64,000 nucleotides of DNA from Bacillus sp. IITD106 (GCF_019459225.1 NZ_JAIAZY010000002.1:1-64000), one strand, 5' to 3'; shown: positions 27,563-37,878, counted from the first letter of the stretch. The notes: generated by a model from the letters alone, not told the origin. A program made the numbers and translations.

Positions 27563-28546
27563 TTAGTATTCAGCTAACTCCCTCATGGCATTTTCGACTT
27601 TTTCAGGGTTGACCATGAAAAACTTTTCTAATGTAGGAGAATATGGCATGGCAGGAATATCCGGACCAGCCAACCTCATAATTGGTGCATCAAGATCAAA
27701 TAAACAATGTTCGGCAATAATAGCAGAAACTTCGCTTATGATGCTTCCTTCTTTATTGTCTTCTGTTAAAAGCAATACTTTTCCTGTTTTTGATGCCGCT
27801 TCAATAATTGCTTCTTGATCAAGTGGATAGACTGTCCGTAAATCTAGTATATGTGTTTCAATTCCATCTTGAGCAAGACGCTCGGCAGCCTGTAAAGCGA
27901 AATGAACACAAAGTCCATATGTGATGACTGTTATATCGTCACCTTCACGCTTTACATCTGCTTTTCCAATCGGGAGAATATAATCATCATCAGGCACTTC
28001 ACCTTTTATAAGTCGATAAGCACGCTTATGCTCAAAGAAAAGTACTGGATCCTTATCACGAATGGAAGCTTTCAATAAACCCTTAACATCATAAGGAGTA
28101 GAAGGCATAACGATTTTTAATCCTGGTTGATTAGCAAATATGGATTCAACGGACTGTGAATGGTAAAGGGCACCGTGAACTCCGCCGCCGTATGGTGCTC
28201 TAATGACTAAAGGACAGCTCCAATCATTATTTGATCGATACCTAATTTTTGCTGCTTCCGAAATAATTTGGTTGACGGCAGGCATGATAAAATCAGCAAA
28301 TTGCATTTCAGCAATCGGACGGTACCCATACATAGCTGCACCAATTCCCACACCTGCGATTGCCGATTCGGCAAGTGGAGTATCAATGACCCTCTCTTCG
28401 CCAAACTGTTCGTAAAGCCCTTGAGTCGCTTTAAAAACCCCACCTTTTTTCCCAACGTCTTCACCGAGAACAAAAACTTTTTCGTCTCTTTCCATTTCTT
28501 CACGGATTGCCGCAGTGACAGCTTCAATATATGATATTACAGCCAT
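27563..28546 (-). CDS. bkdAB: Branched-chain alpha-keto acid dehydrogenase E1 beta
   Basis: A 327-residue E1 beta chain. Seen: VLGEDVGKKGGVFKATQGL and DTPLAESAIAGVGIGAAMYG (cofactor-binding face), GLKIVMPSTPYDVKGLL, and the C-terminal PTLEKFFMVNPEKV. Together with bkdAA it decarboxylates the keto acids of Val, Leu and Ile using thiamine diphosphate; products feed branched-chain fatty acid synthesis. Tightly spaced between bkdAA and bkdB. Confidence 0.95.
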   Translation of the reverse strand: MAVISYIEAVTAAIREEMERDEKVFVLGEDVGKKGGVFKATQGLYEQFGEERVIDTPLAESAIAGVGIGAAMYGYRPIAEMQFADFIMPAVNQIISEAAKIRYRSNNDWSCPLVIRAPYGGGVHGALYHSQSVESIFANQPGLKIVMPSTPYDVKGLLKASIRDKDPVLFFEHKRAYRLIKGEVPDDDYILPIGKADVKREGDDITVITYGLCVHFALQAAERLAQDGIETHILDLRTVYPLDQEAIIEAASKTGKVLLLTEDNKEGSIISEVSAIIAEHCLFDLDAPIMRLAGPDIPAMPYSPTLEKFFMVNPEKVENAMRELAEY

Positions 28547-28561
28547 TGTTTATTCCCCCTA

Positions 28562-29557
28562 TTACTCCTCAGCATATACGAATTTATGAGCGTCCTCAGG
28601 ATTTGGATATGGAGCTTTCTCCGCATAGTCCGTCGCTTCGTTTACTTGTTGCATGATACGATCGTTCATCTCTTTTTTCGCCTGCTCATCCAATAATCCG
28701 TTATCGAGCAAATACGCTTCAAACAGCAGAATCGGATCCTCTGACCGAGCTTTTGTTAATTCATCTTCAGTTCGATAACTGCGATCATCATCATCTGAGG
28801 AATGGGAGGTTAGCCGATGGCTTATTGTTTCGATTAGGCTTGGCCCCTCACCACGTCTAGCCCTATCCACGGCTTCTTTCATTACCTTGTATACTTCAAG
28901 CGGATCTTTCCCATCCACCGTTACTCCAGGCATGCCATACCCTATCGCACGATCAGAAACTTTTTCGCACGCAAGCTGCTTATCAATAGGTACAGAAATT
29001 GCATAATGGTTATTTTCACATAAAAAGACTACAGGTAGTTTATGGACTCCCGCAAAGTTTAATCCTTCATGAAAGTCTCCTTGATTTGAGGAGCCTTCAC
29101 CAAAAGAAACAAACGATACTATATTATTTTTTTCCATTCTTGCAGCCAGTGCAATACCAACAGCATGAGGAACTTGAGTTGTAACAGGTGATGAACCCGT
29201 GACAATCCTATTTTTCTTTTGCCCAAAATGCCCAGGCATTTGGCGTCCTCCTGAGTTTGGATCTTCTGCTTTTGCAAATCCAGAAAGCATTATTTCAGTA
29301 GGTGTCATTCCAAATGCTAGAACAACACCTAAATCTCTGTAGTATGGAAGAATATAATCCTTTTCCCTATCAAGAGCGAATGCTGCACCTATTTGAGCTG
29401 CTTCCTGCCCTTGACAAGAAATCACGAAAGGTATTTTTCCAGATCGATTTAACAGCCACATTCTTTCGTCAATTCTGCGGGCGAGTAGCATCATTTCGTA
29501 CATATCTAAAACTTGTTGATCGCTGAGACCTAATTCAGTATGTCGATTTAATGTCAT
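28562..29557 (-). CDS. bkdAA: Branched-chain alpha-keto acid dehydrogenase E1 alpha
   Basis: A 331-residue thiamine diphosphate-binding E1 alpha chain. Motifs: GRQMPGHFG, the cofactor signature SFGEGSSNQGDFHEGLNFA, and the phosphorylation-loop-like RLTSHSSDDDDRSYRT. Length matches B. subtilis BkdAA (330). Fifteen bases separate it from bkdAB. Confidence 0.95.
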   Translation of the reverse strand: MTLNRHTELGLSDQQVLDMYEMMLLARRIDERMWLLNRSGKIPFVISCQGQEAAQIGAAFALDREKDYILPYYRDLGVVLAFGMTPTEIMLSGFAKAEDPNSGGRQMPGHFGQKKNRIVTGSSPVTTQVPHAVGIALAARMEKNNIVSFVSFGEGSSNQGDFHEGLNFAGVHKLPVVFLCENNHYAISVPIDKQLACEKVSDRAIGYGMPGVTVDGKDPLEVYKVMKEAVDRARRGEGPSLIETISHRLTSHSSDDDDRSYRTEDELTKARSEDPILLFEAYLLDNGLLDEQAKKEMNDRIMQQVNEATDYAEKAPYPNPEDAHKFVYAEE

Positions 29558-29585
29558 ATTAATCCCTCCTTGTACGGTTAGCTAC

Positions 29586-31013
29586 TTAAATATGAATGGA
29601 TAGTCCATCGACTGCCAATGCCGCTTCTCCAATTGCTTCACTTAATGTTGGATGTGGGTGGATGCTATTGCCTACCTCCCATGGAGTAGCGTCCAGTACA
29701 CGAGCAAGTCCTGCTTCAGAAATCATATCTGTTACATGAGGCCCTATCATATGTATTCCTAAAATATCATTAGTCATCTCGTCTGCAACAATTTTCACGA
29801 AACCGTCCGCATTTCCAACGACAAGTGCTTTGCCGACAGCTTGGAATGGAAATTTGCCTATTTTAACATTATAGCCTTTTTTCCGCGCTTCTATCTCAGT
29901 CAAACCGACGCTTGCAACTTCCGGTGAACTGTATATACATTTAGGAATATTTTCATACACAATGGAATCAGGATTTAAGCCTGCTATATGTTCAACAGCT
30001 TTTATTCCCTCATGTGAAGCAACATGTGCCAATTGGAGACCACCAATTACATCACCAATGGCATATATATGGGATTCCTTTGTTTGCAATGTTGGTTTTA
30101 CTTTAATTGACCCATTATCATGAATTTCAATATCAGTATTTTGCAGCCCAATATTCTCAGTATTTGGCTTTCTGCCTACGGAGACAAGAATCTTATCAGC
30201 TGAAAAAGTTTCTTCTTTTCCTCCAAGCTCTGCTGTAATTTTTACTGTTTTATCAGCTTTTTCCAGTGTTTCCGATAATATTTTTGCGCTAGTCACTAAT
30301 TTGATTCCTTTTTTTTGTAAAAGACGAGTCAATTCCTTGGATACTTCTTCATCTTCTCCTGGAAGAATACGTTCTGCATATTCAATAACGGTCACATTCA
30401 CACCAAAATCTGATAGCATAGACGCCCATTCAATTCCAATAACGCCTCCACCAATAATAATGATTGAATTAGGCAGATTATCCCATTCAATTGCTTCATC
30501 AGAAGTTATTACATGACTTCCATCAATCTCTAATCCAGACAAAGTACTTGGACGAGAACCAGTGGCAATAATAACATTTTTTGGAATCAGCATCTCATTA
30601 TCCGATCCATCTGACATTTCTACAGAGATTGTTCCGGGAATAGGTGAAAATATCGATGGGCCTAATATTCTTCCAAAGCCACTGTATATATCTATTTTTC
30701 CTTGTTTCATTAAGTATTGGACACCTTTATACAATTGCTCAATAATACTCGATTTTCTCGCTTGCACCTTTTTGAAGTTTAGCTCGATTTCACTTGCTAA
30801 AACTCCAAATTCTTCTCCCTTTTTTGTTAAAGAAAATACTTCAGCGCTCCTTAACAATGCCTTACTTGGAATGCATCCTTTATGCAGACATGTGCCGCCT
30901 ATTTTATCTTTTTCGACTATTGCTGTTTTTAATCCGAGCTGTGATGCACGAATAGCTGCTACATAACCACCAGTTCCGCCACCGAGGATTACTAGATCAT
31001 ATTCTTGTGCCAA
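29586..31013 (-). CDS. lpdV: Dihydrolipoyl dehydrogenase E3 of the branched-chain complex
   Basis: A 475-residue FAD flavoprotein. Seen: GGGTGGYVAAIRASQLG (FAD), GGTCLHKGCIPSKALL (redox disulfide), IIGGGVIGIEWASM (NAD), AIGDVIGG and the C-terminal HPHPTLSEAIGEA with the catalytic His-Glu pair. It reoxidises the lipoyl arm of BkdB. TTG at 31013 has GGAGGG before it. It is separated from bcd by 375 bases of repeat and unassigned sequence where B. subtilis carries buk. Confidence 0.95.
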   Translation of the reverse strand: MAQEYDLVILGGGTGGYVAAIRASQLGLKTAIVEKDKIGGTCLHKGCIPSKALLRSAEVFSLTKKGEEFGVLASEIELNFKKVQARKSSIIEQLYKGVQYLMKQGKIDIYSGFGRILGPSIFSPIPGTISVEMSDGSDNEMLIPKNVIIATGSRPSTLSGLEIDGSHVITSDEAIEWDNLPNSIIIIGGGVIGIEWASMLSDFGVNVTVIEYAERILPGEDEEVSKELTRLLQKKGIKLVTSAKILSETLEKADKTVKITAELGGKEETFSADKILVSVGRKPNTENIGLQNTDIEIHDNGSIKVKPTLQTKESHIYAIGDVIGGLQLAHVASHEGIKAVEHIAGLNPDSIVYENIPKCIYSSPEVASVGLTEIEARKKGYNVKIGKFPFQAVGKALVVGNADGFVKIVADEMTNDILGIHMIGPHVTDMISEAGLARVLDATPWEVGNSIHPHPTLSEAIGEAALAVDGLSIHI

Positions 31014-31178
31014 ATTTTATCCCTCCACTTAGCTTCAGGTAGATTCAATCATGTTAGGCTTGTTTCTATCCATAGAAGAAGCCGTCCTTAAGCGCTTTGC
31101 TCTCTCCACCAATATATTCGGGGAATTATCCAGCTTTGGGACAGCTTATTACAGACAACTAAACATGCTTTTAATGCG

Positions 31179-31381
31179 TGTTCAAAAAGGAGGATAAAAA
31201 GGACCAAGTATTTCAAGGCGGCGTAGTTTCGAGCGGCGGACTTGCTCGTGTGTGCTGACTTCTGCGTTGCCCACAGGACGTGGGCGATTTTAGCAGAAGA
31301 TCCTTTTCCTGATACATGAGCAGCGCAGAAACAAGCCAACGAAGAAATTCGTAGTGTCATTTTTACCGGACTTTTTGAACA
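31179..31381. repeat. MITE-like repeat element, long form
   Basis: The element is bounded by 11-base perfect terminal inverted repeats, TGTTCAAAAAG (31179-31189) and CTTTTTGAACA (31371-31381). Inside are nested palindromes: CTTCTGC / GCAGAAG (31259-31299) around GCCCAC / GTGGGC. No protein is encoded. It sits between the bcd stop (31389) and lpdV. A collapsed copy with the same ends is at 48433-48467. The rest of the gap (31014-31178) shows no recognisable gene. Confidence 0.75.
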
Positions 31382-31388
31382 TCCTCTT

Positions 31389-32486
31389 TTAGATTCGATT
31401 AGCCAAAATATGCTTATTATTAAGAAGGAATTGACTTCTTGAACTCCGCATTTTTTCAATTCTTTCCTCTGCCATTCGGTCGGCGGCAACATATGTTGGA
31501 ATGCTATCACGCTTAGATATTTCAATTACCTTTGCGACATTATTATAAATCGTTTCTACCTTTTTAAGTGCACGTTCTTTATTATATCCATATAGCTCGT
31601 CAGCTACATTAATGACCCCACCGGCATTTATAACATAGTCTGGAGCATATACAATTCCCATTTCATGTATTTTATCTCCATGCTTCGTATCTTTTAGCTG
31701 GTTATTAGCTGACCCTGCAATCACTTTTACTTTCAATTGAGGTATTGTCTCATCATTAATGACGGCACCTAGTGCACATGGAGAAAAAACATCTGCTTCA
31801 ACTGAATAAATGTCATTAGGTTCAACTGCTTTCGCTTGGAAGGCTTCAACAGCACGATTAACCGCATCTTTATTAATATCCGTTACAATCAGACTTGCGC
31901 CTTCTTCATGTAAATAACGGCAAAGCTCAAATGCCACATTTCCTACACCTTGAACAGCTACAGTTTTACCTTCTAATGAATCAGATCCAAAAGCTTCTTT
32001 TGCAGCAGCTTTCATTCCGACATAGCAGCCATATGCAGTAACTGGAGATGGATTGCCGGATGATCCGAACGCTGGTGAAATCCCTGTTACAAAGTTAGTT
32101 TCTTCATGAATAATATCCATATCTTGAACAGTAGTGCCTACATCTTCGGCCGTAATATATCGACCATTTAACCCTTGGATAAAGCGGCCAAAAGCACGAA
32201 ACATTTCTTCATTCTTATCTTTCTTTGGATCACCTATAATAACTGTTTTACCGCCGCCAAGATTAAGTCCCGCGGCAGCATTTTTATACGTCATCCCTCT
32301 TGCCAACCTGAGTGCATCTTCAATGGCCGCTTCTTCATTTTCATATGTCCACATCCGCGTGCCGCCAAGCGCTGGACCTAAACTTGTATCGTGGATAGCA
32401 ATAATAGCCTTTAAACCAGACTGTGCATCTTGGCAAAATAATAATTGTTCATAATCATACTTCACCATATATTCAAAGATTTTCAT
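31389..32486 (-). CDS. bcd: Leucine/branched-chain amino acid dehydrogenase
   Basis: A 365-residue Glu/Leu/Phe/Val dehydrogenase. Substrate region: [10 protein letters not shown] and the catalytic lysines in [23 protein letters not shown]-binding [17 protein letters not shown]. It oxidatively deaminates Leu, Val and Ile to the keto acids used by the Bkd complex. GCGGAGGT precedes the ATG. Upstream ptb is absent: the next gene is the divergent yqzF. No clear -24/-12 (sigma-L) promoter was found, in contrast to the B. subtilis bkd operon. Confidence 0.95.
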   Translation of the reverse strand: MKIFEYMVKYDYEQLLFCQDAQSGLKAIIAIHDTSLGPALGGTRMWTYENEEAAIEDALRLARGMTYKNAAAGLNLGGGKTVIIGDPKKDKNEEMFRAFGRFIQGLNGRYITAEDVGTTVQDMDIIHEETNFVTGISPAFGSSGNPSPVTAYGCYVGMKAAAKEAFGSDSLEGKTVAVQGVGNVAFELCRYLHEEGASLIVTDINKDAVNRAVEAFQAKAVEPNDIYSVEADVFSPCALGAVINDETIPQLKVKVIAGSANNQLKDTKHGDKIHEMGIVYAPDYVINAGGVINVADELYGYNKERALKKVETIYNNVAKVIEISKRDSIPTYVAADRMAEERIEKMRSSRSQFLLNNKHILANRI

Positions 32487-32563
32487 TTTGTACCTCCGCT
32501 TTATTTCTTATGACCTTATCATGATACCTAATCCTAATTACATTGTAACGAAAAGGCTGTTCC

Positions 32564-32591
32564 TTGACAAATCTTACTGTTGTTATATGAT
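32564..32591 (+). promoter_or_regulatory. Sigma-A promoter of yqzF
   Basis: TTGACA (32564-32569), 16-base spacer, TATGAT (32586-32591), about 40 bases before the ATG. Confidence 0.65.
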
Positions 32592-32628
32592 TTTTTTAGA
32601 CATATATTTAAGGAGTCGAAAAAGGTTA

Positions 32629-32874
32629 ATGGGAAGATTTATTGCATTGATATTATTATTAATCCCCGGTATTCTTTCGGGATATGGAATTAAACTAATG
32701 AGGGATATGTTATTTGGAAAGCTTCTTGCCCCTTTCCCATATTTGTGGTTACAGTTTCTTGCTGGACTTATTTTTTTTGTATTAGGGCTAGGTTTTATTG
32801 CCGGATTCATTTTACATCGTGACCGAAAAAGAAATAAGGTACAAGAACGTTTTAGACAGCAAAAACGTCTATAG
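32629..32874 (+). CDS. yqzF: YqzF, DUF2627 small membrane protein
   Basis: An 81-residue protein closely similar to B. subtilis YqzF. Two membrane spans (about residues 4-18 and 38-62) frame the conserved GIKLMRDMLFG and APFPYLWLQFLAGLIFF; the C-terminus is basic (HRDRKRNKVQERFR), probably cytoplasmic. Function unknown. The longer frame starting at 32488 is rejected because it runs through the promoter; ATG at 32629 starts the conserved part. Confidence 0.88.
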   Translation: MGRFIALILLLIPGILSGYGIKLMRDMLFGKLLAPFPYLWLQFLAGLIFFVLGLGFIAGFILHRDRKRNKVQERFRQQKRL

Positions 32875-32902
32875 GAGCATGGCCATCGCCAAGCTCCGTT
32901 TT

Positions 32903-33628
32903 TTATTTACTTCTAAGCTTTACTGCTCTTTCAGGAAAATCAGTAATAATAGCTGGACAATTTAATAGCAAAAGTCTAGTTATATCACGTTCCTTATTTA
33001 CTGTATATGGTCTAACCGCAATCCCCTCCTCTATTGTCGCTTTTATAATGGTATCCGTGAGTGCTTTAAATTTTGGATGAATTCCTTTTGCCCCCAAACA
33101 TTTTGCGTACTCCCATGGCTTATATAAAAGGTCACTGTAAAGAGGCGCAGTCTCAATGTCCGGCCAATTATTTACGATATAGACAAGCGAATAATGATTA
33201 AAGGATGAAATGATAATTCGCTCTTCATATTGAAATTCTTTAATTAAAGCGATTACTTTTTCTTCCAAGCCTTCATATGGAAGATCGTTATTTTTTAATT
33301 CGATATTACAAATTAAATCATTTCCTTTCATCCATTCAAATACTTCCCTTAATGAAGGAATTCTTGCAGTTTTTTTAAAAAAGTGCTTGTAGTGATAATT
33401 TGCTTTCAGCTTTCTTAATTCCTCCATTGTAAAATCAACCACTCTGCCGGTTCCATCGGTCGTCCGATCCACTGTAGTGTCATGTATCACTGCGATATTT
33501 CCATCTTTTGTTAAATGTACATCAAGTTCGATTCCATCTGCTCCAAATTCTTGAGCTGCAATAAATGATTCCATCGTGTTTTCTGGATGTGTTCCAGCTG
33601 ACCCTCTATGTGCTAAAATAATGGTCAT
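32903..33628 (-). CDS. Glycerophosphodiester phosphodiesterase (YqiK type)
   Basis: A 241-residue GDPD TIM-barrel enzyme. Catalytic motif LAHRGSAGTHPENTMESF (His-Arg), metal-site GIELDVHLTKDG (Glu-Asp), and HDTTVDRTTDG (second His). It hydrolyses glycerophosphodiesters to glycerol-3-phosphate and an alcohol. No signal peptide, so probably cytoplasmic, unlike GlpQ. It occupies the place of yqiK beside spo0A in B. subtilis. ATG at 33628 is preferred over an in-frame GTG nine bases upstream. Confidence 0.92.
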   Translation of the reverse strand: MTIILAHRGSAGTHPENTMESFIAAQEFGADGIELDVHLTKDGNIAVIHDTTVDRTTDGTGRVVDFTMEELRKLKANYHYKHFFKKTARIPSLREVFEWMKGNDLICNIELKNNDLPYEGLEEKVIALIKEFQYEERIIISSFNHYSLVYIVNNWPDIETAPLYSDLLYKPWEYAKCLGAKGIHPKFKALTDTIIKATIEEGIAVRPYTVNKERDITRLLLLNCPAIITDFPERAVKLRSK

Positions 33629-33714
33629 TTTTGTCACCGCCTAATTGTGTATAATACCATCATACCGTTCCTTTGTATCAGATGATAATATTTTTCCACT
33701 ATAAATATTTAAAA

Positions 33715-33746
33715 AACCTGTCCTCATTGTTAAGGACAGGTTTTTA
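33715..33746 (-). terminator. Terminator of spo0A
   Basis: Ten-base stem AACCTGTCCT / AGGACAGGTT; on the minus strand it is followed by a U run (plus AAAAAA at 33711-33716). Confidence 0.85.
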
Positions 33747-33755
33747 AGAAAATGG

Positions 33756-34541
33756 TTACGAAGCTTTATGTTCAAGGCGAAGTTTATCAGCAACCATTGC
33801 AATAAACTCACTATTTGTAGGTTTTGCCTTAGACATACTTACTGTATAACCAAATAAAGATGATATGGAATCAACATTTCCCCTGCTCCATGCTACCTCA
33901 ATCGCATGTCTGATCGCCCTCTCAACTCTGCTTGCTGTTGTATTGAATTTTTTTGCAATATCTGGATAAAGGACCTTAGTGATGGAACCGAGCAATTCTA
34001 TATCATTGTAAACCATTGAAATCGCTTCCCTTAAATATAAATACCCTTTAATGTGAGCAGGTACACCGATTTCATGAATAACGGAAGTGATGCTTGCCTC
34101 TAGATTTCTTGGTTTTGTTTCTGATTGACCCTTCGTCACAGTCGTTGTTTTTCTCTTAATTTGTGTTGCTTTTCCACTAACTTGGCGGATATGATTGGCT
34201 AGATGCTCCATATCAAATGGCTTAAGAATAAAATATGATGCCCCAAGTTCTACAGCTTTTGTCGTTACATCTTCTTGCCCAAACGCGGTAAGCATTATGA
34301 CATTTGGAAAAGAAACGTTCGATTCACGGAGTTGCTCTAATACACCTAGTCCATCTAAATGCGGCATAATAATATCTAATATTAAAACATCAGGATTCGT
34401 TTCTTCGACTAATTGCAAACAATCCTGGCCATTATGTGCCGTGCCCACAACTTCCATATCCTCTTGAGATGAGATGTAATCATCCAACAAGCCCACTAAC
34501 TCTCGATTATCATCCACAATACAAACTTTGATTTTTTTCAC
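33756..34541 (-). CDS. spo0A: Sporulation master regulator Spo0A
   Basis: A 261-residue response regulator. The receiver domain (residues 1-120) begins [15 protein letters not shown] (acidic pocket) and has the phosphorylation Asp in [13 protein letters not shown], with the conserved Lys in ILKPFD. A linker leads to the Spo0A C-terminal DNA-binding domain ([36 protein letters not shown], the sigma-A-contacting and recognition helices). GTG at 34541 is the start, with TAGGAGG nine bases upstream. Its position beside spoIVB is universal in Bacillus. Putative 0A boxes lie upstream. Confidence 0.97.
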   Translation of the reverse strand: MKKIKVCIVDDNRELVGLLDDYISSQEDMEVVGTAHNGQDCLQLVEETNPDVLILDIIMPHLDGLGVLEQLRESNVSFPNVIMLTAFGQEDVTTKAVELGASYFILKPFDMEHLANHIRQVSGKATQIKRKTTTVTKGQSETKPRNLEASITSVIHEIGVPAHIKGYLYLREAISMVYNDIELLGSITKVLYPDIAKKFNTTASRVERAIRHAIEVAWSRGNVDSISSLFGYTVSMSKAKPTNSEFIAMVADKLRLEHKAS

Positions 34542-34685
34542 TGTCCATTTCCTCCTAAGTTCCAAAAATAATTCAAAAAAATGTCATTAATAGATAAATA
34601 CGCCAAAGATGATTAAATTCCTTTAAATTTTTTCAAAATAAATAAAAAGTATTATAAAATCTTAAAATTGCTTCTGTTTGCTCCG

Positions 34686-34730
34686 TTTTTCGACAGTTTC
34701 AGATAAAAATCCATTCTTCATGTCGAATAT
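34686..34730. promoter_or_regulatory. Two Spo0A boxes upstream of spo0A
   Basis: TGTCGAAAAA on the minus strand (34686-34695) and TGTCGAATAT on the plus strand (34721-34730) both match the 0A-box core TGTCGAA and face each other. A minus-strand TATAAT lies between them and the gene (about 34651-34656). The arrangement fits autoregulation as in B. subtilis; start sites are not proven. Confidence 0.6.
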
Positions 34731-34772
34731 TCTTTATTTACCTTATTATGGCTCATTTAAACCATAAAAAAA

Positions 34773-34789
34773 AGAGGGTGAACACCCTC
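34773..34789 (-). terminator. Terminator of spoIVB
   Basis: GAGGGTG / CACCCTC with a two-base loop, overlapping the TGA stop, followed on the minus strand by a run of Us. Confidence 0.8.
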
Positions 34790-36086
34790 AACTTACTTTT
34801 CCTAACTTTTTATCGTAAATATTTATGCCCGTTTCATGAAGCATCCATTCAATATGAACACCGTAGCCTGATGTTGGGTCATTTACAAAGACATGGGTAA
34901 CAGCACCAATGATTTTGCCGTTTTGTATAATTGGACTCCCACTCATTCCCTGGACGATTCCACCTGTTTTACTGAGTAATTTCGGATCGACTACTTTTAT
35001 GACCATTCCTTTTGTAGCAGGAAATTTTTGCGGGATGGTGCTAACAACCTCAATATCATATTGTTCCACTTTATTCCCTTCCACCACCGTCAAAATTTTT
35101 GCCGGTCCTTCTTCCACTTGATTTGACAAAGCGATAGGCATCGGTTTGTCTACGATTCCATTTGAAATGTTATGCTTCAATTCACCAAAAATTCCAAATG
35201 GACTATTCGTTTTAATATTTCCGATGACATTTTTATTTGAGGAAAAACGCGCTAATTTTTCACCTGGAGCTCCATTTTTCCCTTTTTCAATTGAGGTGAC
35301 TGTCGAATTGACGATTTGTCCATTATCGACTACGATTGGCTTTTTTGTATCCATATCGGAAATAACATGACCTAAGGCTCCGTATTTTTTCGTTTTCGGA
35401 TCATAAAAAGTCATCGTACCTATACCTGCAGCTGAATCTCTAATATACAGCCCTAATTTATACGTTTTATCCTTTTCATCAAGCATTGGGTCAAGTTTTG
35501 TATCGATTGTTTCCTTACCTCTTTGAATCGTTATTTCGAGCTTTTCCCCCTGTTTGCCAGCTTCATTTACGATAGAAGCGATCTCAGCCATATGATTAAT
35601 TTTTGTACCGTTTATTTTCGTTATAATGTCTCCAACTTTAATCCCGGCCACTTCACCTGGTGATTGTTTTTCATTACTGGCAGATACTAAATGGTGTCCA
35701 ACCACAAGAACACCTAAAGTATTAAGTTTCACTCCAATTGATTGGCCGCCAGGATACACTTTAAAATCCTTTAAGACATTTACATCAACTTGCTTTATAG
35801 GAAAACCAGCCATTTCTAATAACATTTTCTCTTTACCAGCTCGATTTCCTTGTACCGCTATTTTCTGCTTACTTTCCTCTAATTCAATATTTTCACTTGA
35901 TGAAGGTGTCGAAACATTTACTGCACTTGCTTTTGAAATGTTATATTGTTGTCCTTCAAACAAAGTAATATGACTTGGAATACGCATATATTGTTGAAAT
36001 GGCTTATATACTATAAGCATTAGAAGTGAAACAAGGAGAATTCCACCTGTTATTTTTCTTACAATTTCAAACATCCTTTTGATCAC
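34788..36086 (-). CDS. spoIVB: SpoIVB serine peptidase
   Basis: A protein of up to 432 residues that signals from the forespore to activate sigma-K processing. One N-terminal membrane span (about 10-27) is followed by a PDZ domain ([17 protein letters not shown] and [13 protein letters not shown]) and an S55 peptidase domain (GHVISDMD with the catalytic His; [16 protein letters not shown] with the catalytic Ser). Two starts are possible, a GTG at 36086 and an ATG four codons later. The gene lies between recN and spo0A, as in other Bacilli. Confidence 0.95.
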   Translation of the reverse strand: MIKRMFEIVRKITGGILLVSLLMLIVYKPFQQYMRIPSHITLFEGQQYNISKASAVNVSTPSSSENIELEESKQKIAVQGNRAGKEKMLLEMAGFPIKQVDVNVLKDFKVYPGGQSIGVKLNTLGVLVVGHHLVSASNEKQSPGEVAGIKVGDIITKINGTKINHMAEIASIVNEAGKQGEKLEITIQRGKETIDTKLDPMLDEKDKTYKLGLYIRDSAAGIGTMTFYDPKTKKYGALGHVISDMDTKKPIVVDNGQIVNSTVTSIEKGKNGAPGEKLARFSSNKNVIGNIKTNSPFGIFGELKHNISNGIVDKPMPIALSNQVEEGPAKILTVVEGNKVEQYDIEVVSTIPQKFPATKGMVIKVVDPKLLSKTGGIVQGMSGSPIIQNGKIIGAVTHVFVNDPTSGYGVHIEWMLHETGINIYDKKLGKVS

Positions 36087-36154
36087 TCTCCTCGCTTTCT
36101 AGCCCACAATTATAATTTAGCCTGCTTTAGGCTCATTTATAAGTGGAAGCAAGG

Positions 36155-36183
36155 AAAAAAGCTGTCCAATGAAGGATAGCTTT
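36155..36183 (-). terminator. Terminator of recN
   Basis: GCTATCC / GGACAGC stem (with a G-U pair), followed on the minus strand by TTTTTTCC. Confidence 0.7.
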
Positions 36184-37878
36184 TCAAGTTAATTTTATGG
36201 TATAGGCAATATCTAGTAATTCTTCCGCATGTTTTTTTGTCAAATCCGTTATTTCCACGCCAGAAATCATTCGCGCGATTTCTGAAACTTTTTCATCTTT
36301 ACCTAATATGGTTAAAGTTGTTCTCGTTCTTCCCGATATAGCTTCTTTTGATATTAAGACGTGAGTGTCTGCCATCGCTGCGACTTGAGGGAGATGCGAT
36401 ATACAAAGCACTTGAGAATGCTTTGACACTTGATAAATCTTCTCAGCAATGGCCTGCGCTACCCTGCCGCTTACTCCTGTATCGACTTCATCAAAGATGA
36501 TGGAGGTAATTCCTTGATGTTTAGAAAAAATGGTTTTTAGCGCTAGCATCATTCGAGATAATTCCCCACCTGATGCTACTTTGGATAGAGGTTTTAACGG
36601 TTCTCCCGGATTTGTTGAAATATAGAAAATGACCTCATCCAATCCATCTTTTCCATATTCCAAATGATTATCCGCATCCTTAATAAAAATTGGCTCAAAA
36701 ATGGTTTTATCCATATATAGCTCTTTTAATTCCTTGTGGATGGCAGCTGTTAACTGTTTTGCCCATTTCTTTCTTAAAAAACTCAACTGCTTTCCTTCAA
36801 GGACCAAGTCTTCTTCTAAAGAGGTAAGTTTAGATTGAAGTTCTCCAATTCGAGCATCACGGTTCATAAGCATTTCAATTTCTTCTTCAATAGATGAACC
36901 GTATTCAAGAATTTCTGATACAGTGGAACCATATTTTCTTTTCAACTGATTAATTTCGTTTAATCTTCCCTCAATGATATTTAATCGTTCGGGATCAAAT
37001 TCAAGGCTGTCCAGTTCATTTCTTAGCTTATCTGCGGCATCCTCTAATAAGTAATAACTATTGGAGACCGATTCCAACACATTTTCATATTGCTGATCTA
37101 AGTCAGCTGCCGTTTCCAAATGACTCATTGAATGGCTAATGAAATCGAGGCCGTGCCTTTCTCCTTGCAAACCTTCGTATCCTGCTTTTAATGCAGCAAA
37201 TATTTTTTCAAAATTACTTAGCTGTCTTCTCTCATCTGTTAATAATTCATCTTCATTCATTTTTAAATCAGCTTGACGAATTTCCTGAAGCTGAAACTGC
37301 AATAGATCGAGCCTATGTGCCATCTGTTGTTCATTAAGCTTAAGCTGCTGTATTTTCTTTAAAGTTGAATCATATTGTTTATATATTTCCTGATAATTTT
37401 GCAAAGCTGGCTTTATTTCAATACTTCCAAATTGATCCAATAACGATAGATGGGTAGTCTCGTCCATTAATTCCTGATGCTCGTGCTGACCGTGTATATC
37501 AATTAATGTACTCCCAATTTCTCGTAAAGTAGAGATGGTAACAAGTTTCCCATTGACTCTACAAACGCTTTTTCCATTACTTGATATTTCACGTCTAAGA
37601 ATCAACATGCCTTCTTCGATATCAATGCCAAATTCCGCTGCTCTTTTATAACACGGATGATGATCATCAAGAAAAAATAAACCTTCGATTTCTGCTTTAT
37701 TTTCTCCATGACGAACAAATTCCACCGAACCTCGCCCACCAACAAGTAAATGTAATGCGTCAATGATGATGGATTTTCCTGCTCCAGTTTCACCAGTGAG
37801 AACGGTTAGACCTTTTTCAAAGGAGACAGAGATTTGGTCAATTATAGCGAAATTCTTGATAGATAGCTCTTGTAACAA
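36184..37878 (-). CDS. recN: DNA repair protein RecN
   Basis: A 564-residue SMC-like ATPase that acts early at double-strand breaks. Walker A: LTGETGAGKSIIIDAL at residue about 30; long coiled coil about 150-370; signature and Walker B region ASGGELSRMMLALK and IIFDEVDTGVSG near the C-terminus, then ISHLPQVAAMAD. Length is close to B. subtilis RecN (576). Encoded just downstream of argR. Confidence 0.95.
   Translation of the reverse strand: MLQELSIKNFAIIDQISVSFEKGLTVLTGETGAGKSIIIDALHLLVGGRGSVEFVRHGENKAEIEGLFFLDDHHPCYKRAAEFGIDIEEGMLILRREISSNGKSVCRVNGKLVTISTLREIGSTLIDIHGQHEHQELMDETTHLSLLDQFGSIEIKPALQNYQEIYKQYDSTLKKIQQLKLNEQQMAHRLDLLQFQLQEIRQADLKMNEDELLTDERRQLSNFEKIFAALKAGYEGLQGERHGLDFISHSMSHLETAADLDQQYENVLESVSNSYYLLEDAADKLRNELDSLEFDPERLNIIEGRLNEINQLKRKYGSTVSEILEYGSSIEEEIEMLMNRDARIGELQSKLTSLEEDLVLEGKQLSFLRKKWAKQLTAAIHKELKELYMDKTIFEPIFIKDADNHLEYGKDGLDEVIFYISTNPGEPLKPLSKVASGGELSRMMLALKTIFSKHQGITSIIFDEVDTGVSGRVAQAIAEKIYQVSKHSQVLCISHLPQVAAMADTHVLISKEAISGRTRTTLTILGKDEKVSEIARMISGVEITDLTKKHAEELLDIAYTIKLT

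Noticed and set aside
31088-31525. 145-codon frame across the bcd-lpdV gap
   Set aside because: It overlaps the end of bcd in another frame and runs through the repeat element; no homology to Buk could be recognised.
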